From: Isoetes engelmannii
Taxonomy: Eukaryota; Streptophyta; Lycopodiopsida; Isoetales; Isoetaceae
DNA: 22,494 nucleotides
Assembly: GCA_011763485.2 (NCBI GenBank)
Contig: JAANSK020257607.1
Coordinates: forward strand, 1 to 22,494
Reading direction: 5' to 3'
Shown: one piece after another, positions 12,401 through 19,593 of the stretch
How the letters are laid out: every line of letters starts with the position of its first letter
Position numbering within the stretch: the first letter of the stretch is position 1
Translations under genes and position numbers: made by a program
The notes under the pieces: generated by a model
Databases searched by the model: none
Seen by the model: the letters and a program-made list of their open reading frames with translations, nothing else
Told to the model about the DNA's origin: nothing

Positions 12401-15400
12401 CTGAAGCTGTGAAGTTAAGATGGGCAACGCATTTGCCAATGGACCTCTCTGACCACAAACTAACCTAAGCAACTGCCCCTGCACAAAGCAAGGGGTCACA
12501 AGAGAGGAAATACGCAAAATTTCAAACTTGTATTATCAAGAAGTACCAGTATTAAGACCCTTTGAATTGCAGTAGGATAATCCTGATCATTGGCCACATC
12601 ATCGGCAAAAGCTTCACGTGCTCCCCTCAGTTCTGGGCCGACAGCAACATGAAACTTGGATGCTTTCTTGATAGTTTGCTACAACCCACATGCAGTTACA
12701 ATCAGTAACATTCATCAGAGAAAAAGCATTAAATTGAAAAATCAAAGATCATTATTACAGTCCTACCTGGACAGTGCCAAATTGTAACGTCTGTAAAAAC
12801 TCAGTTACAGATGTTAAATCTAAATCATTCCTTGGGCACTGAGTCTCATGATGGCCACTATCATCAAGGTCATGACCATTATCATTAGCATTAGCATCCT
12901 CTGCGCTCTCATTTGATGATCGATGGATAATGGCATCATCATGCCTTATTTCTTCTTCCGGCCAAGCGCCCAACCTCGGTGCATTCTTAGGGGTTGGGAC
13001 TGAAGGACCACTTATCTTCAATGCAGCTAATCTTCTTAGATTTTTATCTGGTTCTTGAACAGAAGACGTATGTTTACTGCTGTGAACTGTAATTGTCGCT
13101 GGAGCATCAGCTCCTCCTCCCCAATTTGCTTCGGCATCATCCCATAGATCACAGAATGTGTTGCATCCTATAAATGATTCTGCTATGCCCATCAAGATTG
13201 GCGACTCCCTCCGTGTCTCATTTCCAAGATCGTCGGCAAACTGCTGTGACGGAGTCTGCAATAGGGAGGAATTTAATTCACAAGCAAGGAAGAATGCATG
13301 TGATATGACAGTATATCCTTCTAAAAGATAGTATAGGATGCCGTATGGGGTAAAACATAATGTATGCACTTAATCAACAAATTCTAACCTGCTTGAGATC
13401 TCATTTGATGCACATGGGATATGAATAACAATAGCTGGCCTTAAGAACAAGAAAGAAGAAAATAAACTAAATTCTATCAAGGAAAGTGAAGTATGTCATC
13501 TAAAAGAAGTCTCTATATGTTTATAAATGCAACAAAGTCACTCTTAAGAAAATCGAAGGGTCCGATCTTTTTGGTATGGTACTAAAATCACCCCACAAGA
13601 ATTACATTGATACATGGAAAAATAATTTGCGGGGAGAAGTTTAAGCTATCAATAAAACCACACATGAAGTTCAATTACTCTCCAGCATCTGCTAGTTCTA
13701 TGGATAGCCTTTCCCATAGGTTTTTCCAGGCGGACCTCTTCCCTAGAGTTAGTTAATGCCATCAATGGCATCGTTCACTTTTTATCAAATTTTGAGCAAG
13801 TAATGATCACAACAATTATGATAAATTTGCGATTCATACCGGTTGCTTATCATAAGAACAGGCATTGACACTATGTTCTGACAAGAATTCTCGCGCTGCT
13901 TCAGCAAGGTTGAATACCATAACTCTTCCTTCTCGGGCAATTGAGGCTGCCTACAAAGACCACAAGCAATTAGATTATGCAGATGTTCAAGTAAAGCACC
14001 TTTCCAAAGAATCTCTCCACATGCAGTTAATTATCATAAAGCATCAATTCCAAACCAATCAGGCACATAATAGGACAAATCAGTTTGCGAAAATCCACCA
14101 TTGCATCCAATGGATAGAGCATCCATACACTTTATTAACATGTGACTTATCTTTACCAACGGGAAGATCTTTTGGTATCTGTCATAATAATGGCACAAAT
14201 AAGACCAGGACACTCTGCAGCTCAGCGTCAATTCATATATACACATTGCGCTGCCTTTTCCAGTGTTAGGTTCGCAGCTTAGCATGCTGCGGCCTCAACA
14301 TGGTATCCGAGCTTCAGGAGCAGAGAGAGGTGCCAATTTCTAAAGATCTGGAGAGGAAGAATCGTCAAGACGTTTTTTTTCGAGGGCTCAGAAGGGAAAT
14401 TAGGAGACAACTTACTGTGCCATACTCTCCAGAAGAGAACGGAGGAGTGGAGAGACATAGTAGAACCATATGTGAGATGGCAAATTACTTGCTAAGGCAT
14501 TGATACATAATTTGGGCTGAAGCCGCTCTTACTGCTGGGACCATCTCAGAGAGAGTTTACCAGGTTGGGCACGCGGGCCATTCACAAGGAGTTTTGGACG
14601 TGTTAAAGATGTTGGAGAATCTCCACATCCCGTGACAAGGATAAAAAGGTTGCCGGGAAACTTCGGACGCTTGATGAAGCATTTGCTCATATGAATGGAC
14701 AAATGCCATAGCTGAGGGGTAATGCTGGCATGGAACTTGGAATATAGTGCCGAGGTTCAAAGGGGAGAATGTACTTGGCTACAGGTAAACCTACAAGGTA
14801 AAATACAAAGAAAATGGAGTGGTTAGCAGAAGCGAGGCTTGTTGCCAAGGATTCTGTCATTGACTATTTGAAGCATTTGCCATGATGCTAAAATGGAAAC
14901 AGTTCATAGGGTCACAGCATTGGCTGCCTGGAACGCCTACCAACTTGATGTCAATAGTGCTTTTTTCAGTAGCGACCTAAAGGTGGCCTGCACTAGCAGC
15001 ACCTGCTTATAGGTTACAAATAAGGAATTGGTGTGCAAGCTTAAGAAGTAATTGTATGGGTTGAAAACAATCAGCCAGGGCATAGTAATTAAAGATAGAT
15101 GCATACTCTTTGAACAGGGATTTCTTTAGAAGTCATGCAGAACCTAACTTGTAAAATAATATGATGGTAGAATGAAAAGTACATTAGCTTGCTGCACTGT
15201 CTTCTGGGGATTGATCAGTACAAAAGGGATGTTTATGTGCCAAAAGAAATCTGCTGGGCAGATGTTGCAAAATTTCAGAATGGTAAATACCAAACCTGTT
15301 GCCATAACTATAGTTTCAGCAAATAAATCTGTACCAAATGTTGCAATTTTCAGTTCTACAGTAAGCTAATTGGTGGCTTGAACTACCCCGCAAATTTGTA

Positions 15401-18400
15401 AAGTATACTCTGTATTGTATATGTGACATGACAGGGCACATATGGCTCATATACACAGGGGCCCATGCTCGCACAAATGTGCATGTCATCATGACACACC
15501 TACAATACAGATCATACTTCTAACTTTCAAAAGATTAACAATTGATGCTCACAAAAGGTTTTCCAAAAGCAAGGTTTGAAGAACTAGCAGCTAGGAATCA
15601 TTTCGTTGGAAGAGTTCTTCAGACATTAGGCATGCATCTCTAGTGTCAAATGAAGGATAAGAATTTATACAGTAAGAGGAGGAATTATGTAGTGTAATTT
15701 TCTCCCATATAGTAATAGTAGAGGTAGAAGTAAGTAGTGGCAAACAAAATGCAGATGTCAGAAAGAAAGATTATATTAACATCTGCAGGAGACCGCTTGG
15801 GTCTATGAGATCAAATATTACATCAGATCATATACAGCTTCTCTTAAATGACTGTATGCTTTTTCTTTGCTGCCTGCTTTACCTTCCTTGAGACTTCCAT
15901 AGGCACTCCACTAGGGAGACAACTAGATGGCCCAAGTGAAGTACAGGACTTCCGTCTGTTGCCATTATCACCTCCAATGAGAATGAAAGTGATTAACCCT
16001 TTGGGAGGGTCCTTTCCTTGCCCCATCCTCCGACCACCATGCCTTGTTTATATTTCTCCCATGAGTGGTTTGATGAAGGAATAGAGCTATGCCTTTCTGG
16101 TCCTTAAATTTGATGAGATTCAGAAGTGAGGCAGGTTCTTCGGAAGAGGCAATGAGACCTGCCCCGTATTTCATTATATACAGGGCATGTGAAAAAAAAA
16201 TACTCCTCAGACTCGAATTCATGCAAACAACACAGTTTGCAGATCCTTTTTGAGCGTTCAATCTTTGGCCTAGTTGCCTACCCAGCCTCAATTCAAGCTG
16301 ATGGGATGACACCCTGAACTGACCTACAGCATGCCTCACTTTGTTTGCCAAGAGGATAGTCAAGTATCCTGGGCGCTGTATTGATTGATATCCAAAAAGT
16401 AATCCTTGTAGAATTGCACACTGGTGGGAAGCGTCCTTGGAGCCAGCCATGTCCAAGATGCATACAGAGAATGGAATGCTCCATGATTCTCTCTCTCAAT
16501 CTTAACATCCCTCACTCAGGCACTTATTCTTTGTCATATTGAATGAAGGTTTGCTTGTATTCTTCATTATCGGTCACAATGCAGACAAGGACTTACAAGT
16601 GTCTCTGAAGTTAAATTCCATAAATATGGAATTTAAGGATCTTGTGAGGTATAATTATATTATATCCTGTGCTGAATCCTGATTTTGAATTACTAGGAAA
16701 TGCTAATATTACTTTATTACTGAGAATACAGTGGCTCTAGGACCACTTATGCTTAGTATTTTAACCTCAACTCAGTTCTTATTCAATATAAGGAAAGGAG
16801 ACGGAAATTGTCAGCATACCAAACCTGGTCATTGGGTCAATCTGTGAAAAAGAAGCCATCCCCAAAGGATGAATCCTGCTTTCCTTTCACAGCTTCAAAA
16901 AGAATGTTTCTGGCCAGGGATACTCCATCCTGGCAGCAGCTATTACACACATGTGACCAGGAGGATGCTCAAGGTCTTATTTTGTTCTAAGGATCATATT
17001 CACAATTCAGCAGCAAGGATAGCTTCAAATCTATTAGAACCAGTTGCAACACCTATCTACCCTTGATAACAATCTAGATATAAAAGTTCTCAAACTTCCA
17101 TTATCTTTTTGCCTACAGTTCTGAAGAGAAGTCTCCATTCTCTGTTACTGATCAGCTTATTTATCATGCCTTAATGGATGAAAATACAGACGTTTCAGCT
17201 GCCATTTGGCTCTTTCATATAGGTGCAACCACCCGACTTAGTGCATTGATTACATCGCAATTGACTTATTCAAACATCCTCTCAGAGCTTGCTCAGCGTA
17301 TATCAACGTGGAAATAGTTTGAATAAAGTTCAAATTAGAAGCCGATCTGTCGGCCTGAAGTGCGTATTTTAGTGACGCACATGGTGGCAGCCACAATTTA
17401 AAGAAAAGTTGTAGCAACAGCACTAGTTTCCATACGTTGATTTTATCTTCGGAATCAATCAATTTCAATAATAATTCCAATCAAGCTCGAATAATAATTA
17501 TGTCAATGTACTAAGTCAAGAACTGAGTAAGCTTCTGATGGATACTGACTTGCTCTAGTAAAAGAGACTGGAGAATTTGCAAGTCGTCGCTTGAGAGCCC
17601 ATCTGCGATCACCTGTACTTTTGGAGGTTTGCAAGGATATCCTGGTAAGCACCTTGTACACATTGAAATGGCAGAATGATAAGAAACGGATCCTACTCTG
17701 TTCAAAAAGAAACTAAACTGATAGGTTCTACCTCACTAGTAGCTCCGCTGAAGTACTTCCTTCATTGCGGCCTTGATCATGTGGCCTGCATATGCGAAAG
17801 TCTATCATGTCTAGAGGCACATAGAATAGAATAGCATGAGGTATGTCATCTAGTATTGCATCTGCAACAGATTCCTTAGCCTGGTTATAAGAACCACTAC
17901 ATAATTGATGATCAGCCCTTACCATTTCATGAGAATCTCATCTTATAGATTTTCTTTGAAGACTCTGATTTTCCAATTTTTGCATTTTATAGATCTTTGA
18001 TGGGGGACATGATGTAATAAAAAAATAAATAGGAAAAAGACATGCTAGCTAGAGCTGGTTTTTATACATAATCAGTAAGAATTTCTCCACATGCATTTTC
18101 CACTCTTTAACATCATGAACTCATACTGCCACACATTCTATGTTTGATCATGACTTCACCTTATACTTATTGAAAATTCTGCCACTGGATATTCAGTTAT
18201 GAGTTCAAAATCCTCTTGGAATATAGCAGATCTGCATCATTATAACCACCGTGAACTAATTAGCACAATTGAGTTCGAGATCCTCTTGGATGTGGCAGAT
18301 CTGCAACACTGTGACCACCATGAACTAATATAGATAAATAATTAACAAATTGGTTATTCAAGTATGAGAGGCATGTGTTTGGTCTTGGTAGCAAGGAACA

Positions 18401-18705
18401 AGGTTTAATGAGCAGGATTCAAACCAGCAAAATCCAGAGATCCAACATACATCTCATGATGCATTTCCAGTATAGATGCTAAATTGATCCCATAGTTTCA
18501 TTGAACGTGTGGTCTATATAGCTGTTAGAAGTCCCTATTTGCTGTTTATCAAATCCACATTAAAGACTGCAAAAAAAGGATCTTACAAGGCAGTCAATTC
18601 CTCTGCCAATAGAGCTGCGGCATCTTCTCCGGGAAGGTGAGCATTGTGATCCTGGCGCCCTTTTGTTTTGCGTTTTCGTTTCGATTTCTTGCCTCCGCCT
18701 GCCAT
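3208..18705 (-). CDS. GCN2: eIF2-alpha kinase GCN2, 5' part of gene (13 exons, incomplete at 3' end)
   Basis: GCN2 senses uncharged tRNA and phosphorylates eIF2-alpha in the cytosol, lowering general translation during amino-acid starvation and other stress. CDS exons in order: 18705-18587, 18231-18160, 17785-17732, 17652-17550, 13950-13840, 13255-12767, 12678-12547, 12478-12392, 12294-12187, 12105-11988, 11542-11425, 9891-9837, 3401-3208. They total 1760 nt, or 586 residues plus two bases. Every junction is GT-AG and keeps frame, with intron phases 2,2,2,0,0,0,0,0,0,1,2,0,2. Residues 30-150 form the RWD domain (CLPGYP; AREGRVMVFNLAEAAREFLSE). The kinase N-lobe begins near residue 450 (SSRYLSDFEEISLLGKGGFG), with the ATP lysine at K487, the probable alpha-C glutamate at E505 and the hinge MEYC at 582-585. 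The catalytic loop, activation segment, HisRS-like and C-terminal domains are absent because the window ends inside intron 13. Identification rests on remembered plant GCN2 wording, not on a search. Confidence 0.96.
3565..3569. other. Target-site duplication, left copy (GTATG)
   Basis: GTATG directly before the left LTR, matching 8888-8892 exactly. Confidence 0.75.
3570..3749 (+). repeat. 5' LTR of intron-12 element
   Basis: 180 bp. It shares long blocks with 8704-8887, for example ATAGTCACGCACCATTAGTT and TTAGGCGCTTCTATC; overall identity is estimated by eye at about 80%. It ends CA; its start has changed from TG to CG. Confidence 0.85.
3750..3761 (+). other. Primer-binding site of intron-12 element
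   Basis: TGGTACCAGAGC, one mismatch from the tRNA-Met-type site TGGTATCAGAGC, abutting the LTR end. Confidence 0.85.
3762..5050 (+). other. Unrecognised interior of LTR element
   Basis: Contains plus-strand frames of 91 codons (4002-4277) and 114 codons (4494-4838), neither recognised. The second covers a direct duplication (4640-4800) and is probably not coding. Confidence 0.6.
4640..4800 (+). repeat. Tandem duplication, about 76-81 bp period
   Basis: TTCCAAGGACTTGTGGGCCT occurs twice (from 4671 and 4752) and ACGTTCAC recurs at 4642 and 4718, giving two imperfect units. Confidence 0.85.
5575..5930 (+). pseudogene. LINE endonuclease relic (AP-endonuclease fold)
   Basis: VGDFNSRTSDYQ matches the GDFNARxG motif of LINE endonucleases. 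After a frame change, LIVYNGLPNWPLSDKCTFTP followed by SRLLDGVSF corresponds to the ILNGRxxxDxxGxFT...SxxDY region. The key Asn is retained in GDFN, but the frame is broken and parts are duplicated. Confidence 0.75.
6200..6425 (+). pseudogene. LINE endonuclease-RT linker relic
   Basis: WYDEDHKALQKKQLKYVL (from about 6245), then in another frame YKQLIKRKKQAFEQQVQEDM. This is the basic helical linker that begins WFDxEC in intact LINEs. The counterpart at 22083-22494 keeps WFDAECKEHKHKLRQV. Confidence 0.7.
6616..7310 (+). pseudogene. LINE reverse transcriptase relic with internal duplication
   Basis: First frame 6616-6864: ANNWSLNVTEPIYKAGDHMS and PGNYQLIMIGHVMAKLYW, equal to the PIYKKGDxxxPxNYRPIxLxxxxAKL block. 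Second frame 6846-7181: SQAGFQKSFSTIDHIFTLRA, then FVHFRNYFDIVPRNRLVPKL. In active elements the motif is FVDFxxAFD, so the catalytic Asp is replaced by His (FVHF). The stretch from 7038 is repeated from 7189. The motif carrying the second catalytic site (YADD) is missing; the sequence jumps to the post-RT region. Confidence 0.9.
7038..7306 (+). repeat. 151-bp tandem duplication inside LINE RT
   Basis: ATAGTTCCAAGAAACAGGCT occurs at 7038 and 7189. Both units run through GATGATCTTATTTGGGCAGT and AAGAATGCCCC to a TTTATGATGTC end. The second unit lacks two short stretches present in the first. Confidence 0.92.
8262..8695 (+). other. Unrecognised sequence before 3' LTR
   Basis: A 67-codon plus frame (8494-8697) has no recognised similarity. 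The stretch contains only the purine tract at its end. Confidence 0.6.
8696..8703 (+). other. Polypurine tract of intron-12 element
   Basis: AGGAGGGG lies directly before the TG that opens the right LTR. Confidence 0.75.
8704..8887 (+). repeat. 3' LTR of intron-12 element
   Basis: 184 bp, starting TGCTAGAAG and ending TCTTTA, where the left copy has TCTTCA. Direct repeat of 3570-3749. Confidence 0.85.
8888..8892. other. Target-site duplication, right copy (GTATG)
   Basis: GTATG directly after the right LTR, identical to 3565-3569. Confidence 0.75.
9837..9891 (-). CDS. GCN2: GCN2 exon 12 (alpha-C helix, 55 nt)
   Basis: Reads EVATLSRLQHQHVVRYYQ after completing Arg504 (AG|A). The wording is that of plant GCN2 kinases. 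E505 is the probable alpha-C glutamate that pairs with K487. It is isolated between a 1.5-kb and a 6.4-kb intron. Acceptor TTTTCAG|A; donor CAG|GTTAGT. Confidence 0.96.
9892..11424 (-). other. GCN2 intron 11 (1533 bp)
   Basis: Contains only short frames in both directions. A small inverted repeat GACATGTCACATGTC occurs near 10476. No transposon protein was recognised with confidence. Confidence 0.75.
11425..11542 (-). CDS. GCN2: GCN2 exon 11 (glycine loop and ATP lysine)
   Basis: Reads GKGGFGHVVLCKHKLDGRRY, then AMKKVRLRNSDPLLDHKIL, closely following plant GCN2. It contains the glycine loop (465-470) and the invariant lysine in AMKK (K487). Acceptor GTCATAG|GA; donor AG|GTTGGT, phase 2. Confidence 0.97.
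11543..11987 (-). other. GCN2 intron 10 (445 bp)
   Basis: AT-rich intron with canonical ends and no recognised element. Confidence 0.8.
11988..12105 (-). CDS. GCN2: GCN2 exon 10 (entry to kinase domain)
   Basis: Reads MSREVHMFWDLNPQLIGEGD and then SSRYLSDFEEISLLG, leading straight into the glycine loop. The end is firm (G|GTAAAT, phase 1). The acceptor TCCAAG|ATG is weak and was chosen because it alone joins in frame to exon 9. The strong-looking TTATAG|GTG at 12060 would shift the frame. Confidence 0.85.
12187..12294 (-). CDS. GCN2: GCN2 exon 9 (inter-domain helical region)
   Basis: 36 residues (390-425): VLPSRIKDLLLRQPHFFEAA, then FKRAFADDAFGIREPK. This corresponds to the LGxLPxWxKD..xxQPxLFxxAF segment before the kinase domain in plant GCN2. 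Acceptor ACGTAG|GTC, donor AAG|GTATAT, both phase 0. Confidence 0.92.
12392..12478 (-). CDS. GCN2: GCN2 exon 8 (inter-domain helical region)
   Basis: 29 residues (361-389): GQLLRLVCGQRGPLANALP, then ILTSQLQKLG. It resembles the LLRLVC...GPLxxALPxLxSQL segment of plant GCN2. Acceptor TTTGTGCAG|GGG; donor GGT|GTAAGA; the next intron is 97 nt. Confidence 0.92.
12547..12678 (-). CDS. GCN2: GCN2 exon 7 (inter-domain region)
   Basis: 44 residues (317-360), QTIKKASKFHVAV through AIQRVLIL. Both edges are phase 0. The donor CTG|GTACTT is the only nearby GT that keeps frame with exon 8. An upstream AAAG|GTCTT would shift the frame. Confidence 0.85.
12767..13255 (-). CDS. GCN2: GCN2 exon 6 (variable acidic linker)
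   Basis: The largest exon, 163 residues (154-316). It is hydrophilic and acidic, with FCDLWDDAEANWGGG near the middle and a D/N/H-rich stretch (ANDNGHDLDDSGHHE) before SVTEFLQTLQFGTVQ. This is the poorly conserved region between RWD and kinase in plant GCN2. Acceptor CTATTGCAG|ACT, donor CAG|GTAGGA, both phase 0. Confidence 0.93.
13256..13839 (-). other. GCN2 intron 5 (584 bp)
   Basis: AT-rich intron with canonical ends and no recognised element. Confidence 0.8.
13840..13950 (-). CDS. GCN2: GCN2 exon 5 (end of RWD domain)
   Basis: Reads AASIAREGRVMVFNLAEAAR and then EFLSEHSVNACSYDKQP. This is the C-terminal RWD helix pair, matching the plant AREGRVMIFNLVEAAQEFLSE pattern. Acceptor TTTGTAG|GCA, donor CCG|GTATGA, both phase 0. 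Confidence 0.96.
14180..14300 (+). repeat. Possible 3' part of the copia 5' LTR
   Basis: The sequence ends CTCAACA directly against a primer-site match, as a 5' LTR should. The left edge at TGTCATAATAATGG is a guess; the real LTR may be longer or truncated. No convincing match to the 3' side at 15688 was seen. Confidence 0.35.
14301..14312 (+). other. Primer-binding site, initiator tRNA-Met type
   Basis: TGGTATCCGAGC differs at one position from the common plant retrotransposon site TGGTATCAGAGC and follows directly on an LTR-like ...CAACA end. Confidence 0.75.
15401..15519. repeat. 119-bp imperfect foldback (MITE-like) inside copia relic
   Basis: The outer arms read AAGTATACTCTGTATTGTA on the left and, reverse-complemented, AAGTATGATCTGTATTGTA on the right. 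Complementarity continues patchily inwards (TGTGxCATGA, GCACATxTG) to a GGGGCCC centre. It sits between the last RT-region coding match and the RNase H tail of the copia relic, which suggests insertion after the copia element. No transposase is present. Confidence 0.8.
15760..16508 (-). mobile_element. LINE 3'-end copy C (sense to GCN2)
   Basis: The minus strand encodes the C-terminus of a non-LTR retrotransposon. SIQRPGYLTILLANKVRHAV followed by GQFRVSSHQLELRL lies at about 16400-16260. Then come a degenerate Cys knuckle (CVVC), KFKDQKGIALFLHQ, an ILIGGD word and a lysine-rich end stopping at 15844. The 3' UTR ends with CATAGACCCAAG and CTTTCTTTCT near 15762-15806. Copy A at 1600-2805 is colinear. 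The 5' end is truncated, as usual for LINEs. Confidence 0.85.
17550..17652 (-). CDS. GCN2: GCN2 exon 4 (RWD core, CLPGYP motif)
   Basis: Reads CLPGYPCKPPKVQV followed by GLSSDDLQILQSLLLEQ. The YPxxPP-type turn is the signature of RWD domains and CLPGYP is the plant GCN2 form. The acceptor is ACAAG|G, preceded by a 79-nt intron. The donor CAA|GTCAGT, phase 0, is weaker than its neighbours and opens the 3.6-kb intron 4. Confidence 0.95.
17732..17785 (-). CDS. GCN2: GCN2 exon 3 (RWD domain)
   Basis: A 54-nt exon reading PHDQGRNEGSTSAELLV between two split arginine codons (AG|G). It gives the RWD strand that precedes VRCLPGYP. Acceptor ATGCAG|G; donor AG|GTAGAA. Confidence 0.92.
18160..18231 (-). 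CDS. GCN2: GCN2 exon 2 (RWD domain)
   Basis: Acceptor GATGCAG|A completes Leu40. The exon reads SAIFQEDFELITEYPVAEFS, continuing the typical EELTALSAIFQED of RWD domains. The donor is AG|GTGAAG, phase 2. The acceptor and 5' half of this exon exist as a second, frame-broken copy just upstream (18260-18328). Confidence 0.93.
18200..18330 (-). repeat. Tandem duplication of GCN2 exon 2 acceptor and 5' half
   Basis: Two adjacent units with a 69-bp period. Each carries TTAGTTCAxGGTGGT, a TGCAG acceptor and GATCTGC...CCAAGAGGAT on the gene strand. The lower unit is the real start of exon 2. The upper unit (about 18260-18328, acceptor after 18301) has lost one base and leaves the SAIFQED frame, so it is a pseudo-exon or decoy acceptor. 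Several substitutions separate the units, so the duplication is old. Confidence 0.85.
18587..18705 (-). CDS. GCN2: GCN2 exon 1 (start codon, basic N-terminus)
   Basis: Encodes residues 1-39 and two bases of residue 40. The product opens with a lysine/arginine-rich run (MAGGGKKSKRKRKTKG), as plant GCN2 proteins do, then enters the RWD helix (LLAEELTAL). The start context AAACC-ATG-G is favourable, and no in-frame upstream ATG joins it. The donor is TT|GTAAGA, phase 2. Confidence 0.93.
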
Positions 18706-18708
18706 GGT

Positions 18709-18807
18709 TTAAAGCTCCTCCTCCGCTCTACATGGTGATGGTAGTGTTGAGGATGCCGCGAAAGTAAATTTCCTATACAAAGAAAAGATGCAATTGAAAA
18801 GGCTCAT
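18709..18807 (-). promoter_or_regulatory. Possible 32-codon uORF ending 3 nt before GCN2 start
   Basis: ATG at 18807-18805 opens a 32-codon frame whose TAA (18711-18709) lies three bases before the main ATG. A second ATG four bases upstream (18811) opens a 12-codon frame ending at 18773. Both count only if the transcript begins above 18811. A pyrimidine-rich TTTGTATAG at about 18773-18781 could instead be the acceptor of a leader intron. Confidence 0.35.
18726..18731 (-). promoter_or_regulatory. Minimal upstream ORF AUG-UAG in GCN2 leader
   Basis: On the gene strand CACC-ATG-TAG gives a start codon followed at once by a stop, 20 nt upstream of the main ATG. The -3 base is A, so the start may be used. 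Start-stop elements of this kind are known to stall ribosomes in plant leaders (NIP5;1). Whether it lies in the mature leader depends on the unmapped transcription start. Confidence 0.5.
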
Positions 18808-19098
18808 GCATGCAAGATACTCTTATGGTTCGGTACTTTTACAGCCTTGTCCCCCCAGCTAAATGGCAACAATTGACGAGAGCATGTTTCCTGGCATGTA
18901 CATGAGGAGATGGGATTGGGCCTTCCAGCAAGGAGTTTGACCGGTCAAACGCTGATGTGGTTCTATAAACTTAACTTGCAAATTTGAGTTTGGTATTTGG
19001 GGAACCCGTCCGGGCCATGGTTCGGACTAAGGTTTTCGGGTTGTAGTGTATTTCAATTTGTATATTTTGATCTTTTAGAGCAGCTTAACAGCAGCGAG

Positions 19099-19200
19099 GT
19101 CTGCGCTTCGATTGTGCCTGCTGCCCCTGATGGTCTGCGCTTCGATTGTGCCTGCTGCCCCCCATGGTCTGCGCTTCGATTGTGCCTGCTGCCCCCGATG
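19099..19200. repeat. 34-bp tandem repeat, three copies
   Basis: GTCTGCGCTTCGATTGTGCC begins at 19099, 19133 and 19167. The units are nearly identical, differing in the CCCCTGATG/CCCCCATG/CCCCGATG tail, so the array is recent. It lies about 400-500 bp upstream of the GCN2 start. Confidence 0.95.
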
Positions 19201-19593
19201 GTCTGAGAAATGAAAGTATTAGCCAGGAGATGAGCTTGTAGACAGGTCTTGAGCGCATGCCGGCTCTGTCAGAAGTACATGATGCAGGAGCAGAGGAGGA
19301 GCAAGGTTCAAAATTGGGGGGGTTAGGCCCTTAAAAATCTAAAAATCCGGCAACTCTCAAAAAATATCGATAACAAAAACAAAACAAAAAAAAAAAAAAA
19401 AAAATCCAAGCATTTTTTCTGGCCATTTTCATAAGATTTTCTAAGGATTTTTAGTAAACTATAGTATAAATTCTTGTATTTTCGGTAGTCTCGAATACAA
19501 GCAGTTTTTTTTACTAGTTAAGGAGAATTCTAATTTCGAACCCTGGAGGAAGTCCGTTCATTCCTGTATTTGATCGCAATCAATTCAAGCAGG

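Larger units (their letters stand above)
14301..15765 (+). mobile_element. Ty1/copia retrotransposon relic
   Basis: Broken polyprotein in order: integrase C-terminal core (about 14417-14503, PYSPEENGGVERHSRTICEM); integrase continuation (AEAALTAGTISERVYQ); reverse transcriptase start (about 14826-14982, EARLVAKDS and AKMETVHRVTALAAWNAYQL, then DVNSAFFSSDL); VCKLKK-stop-LYGLK at 15031-15069; GMFMCQKK...FRMVNTKPVAITI (about 15220-15310); and the RNase H tail LTKGFPKARFEEL (15548-15643). Gag, protease and most of integrase are deleted and stops and frameshifts are frequent. A purine tract AAGAGGAGGAA at 15673-15683 precedes a likely 3' LTR start at 15688, cut off by the LINE near 15765. It lies antisense to GCN2 in intron 4. 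Confidence 0.9.
13951..17549 (-). other. GCN2 intron 4, retrotransposon-filled (3599 bp)
   Basis: Holds a plus-strand copia relic (14301-15765), a foldback at 15401-15519 and a minus-strand LINE 3' end (16508-15760). From 16510 to 17549 nothing is recognised apart from short frames, one (16990-17066) with a vaguely LINE-like NSAARIAS word. Confidence 0.8.

Noticed and set aside
12275-12517. 80-codon continuous minus frame
   Set aside because: It is exon 8 read through its intron. The in-frame match to GCN2 stops at the GTAAGA donor and resumes in exon 9 after a GTAG acceptor.
12755-13369. 204-codon minus frame as a separate gene
   Set aside because: It is GCN2 exon 6 with intronic read-through at both ends; splice sites at 13255 and 12767 fit the neighbouring exons in phase.
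16808-17066. Plus frames with IHNSAARIASNL, resembling the post-RT region of some LINEs
   Set aside because: Only one short word matches and the flanking frames give nothing. Too weak to call.
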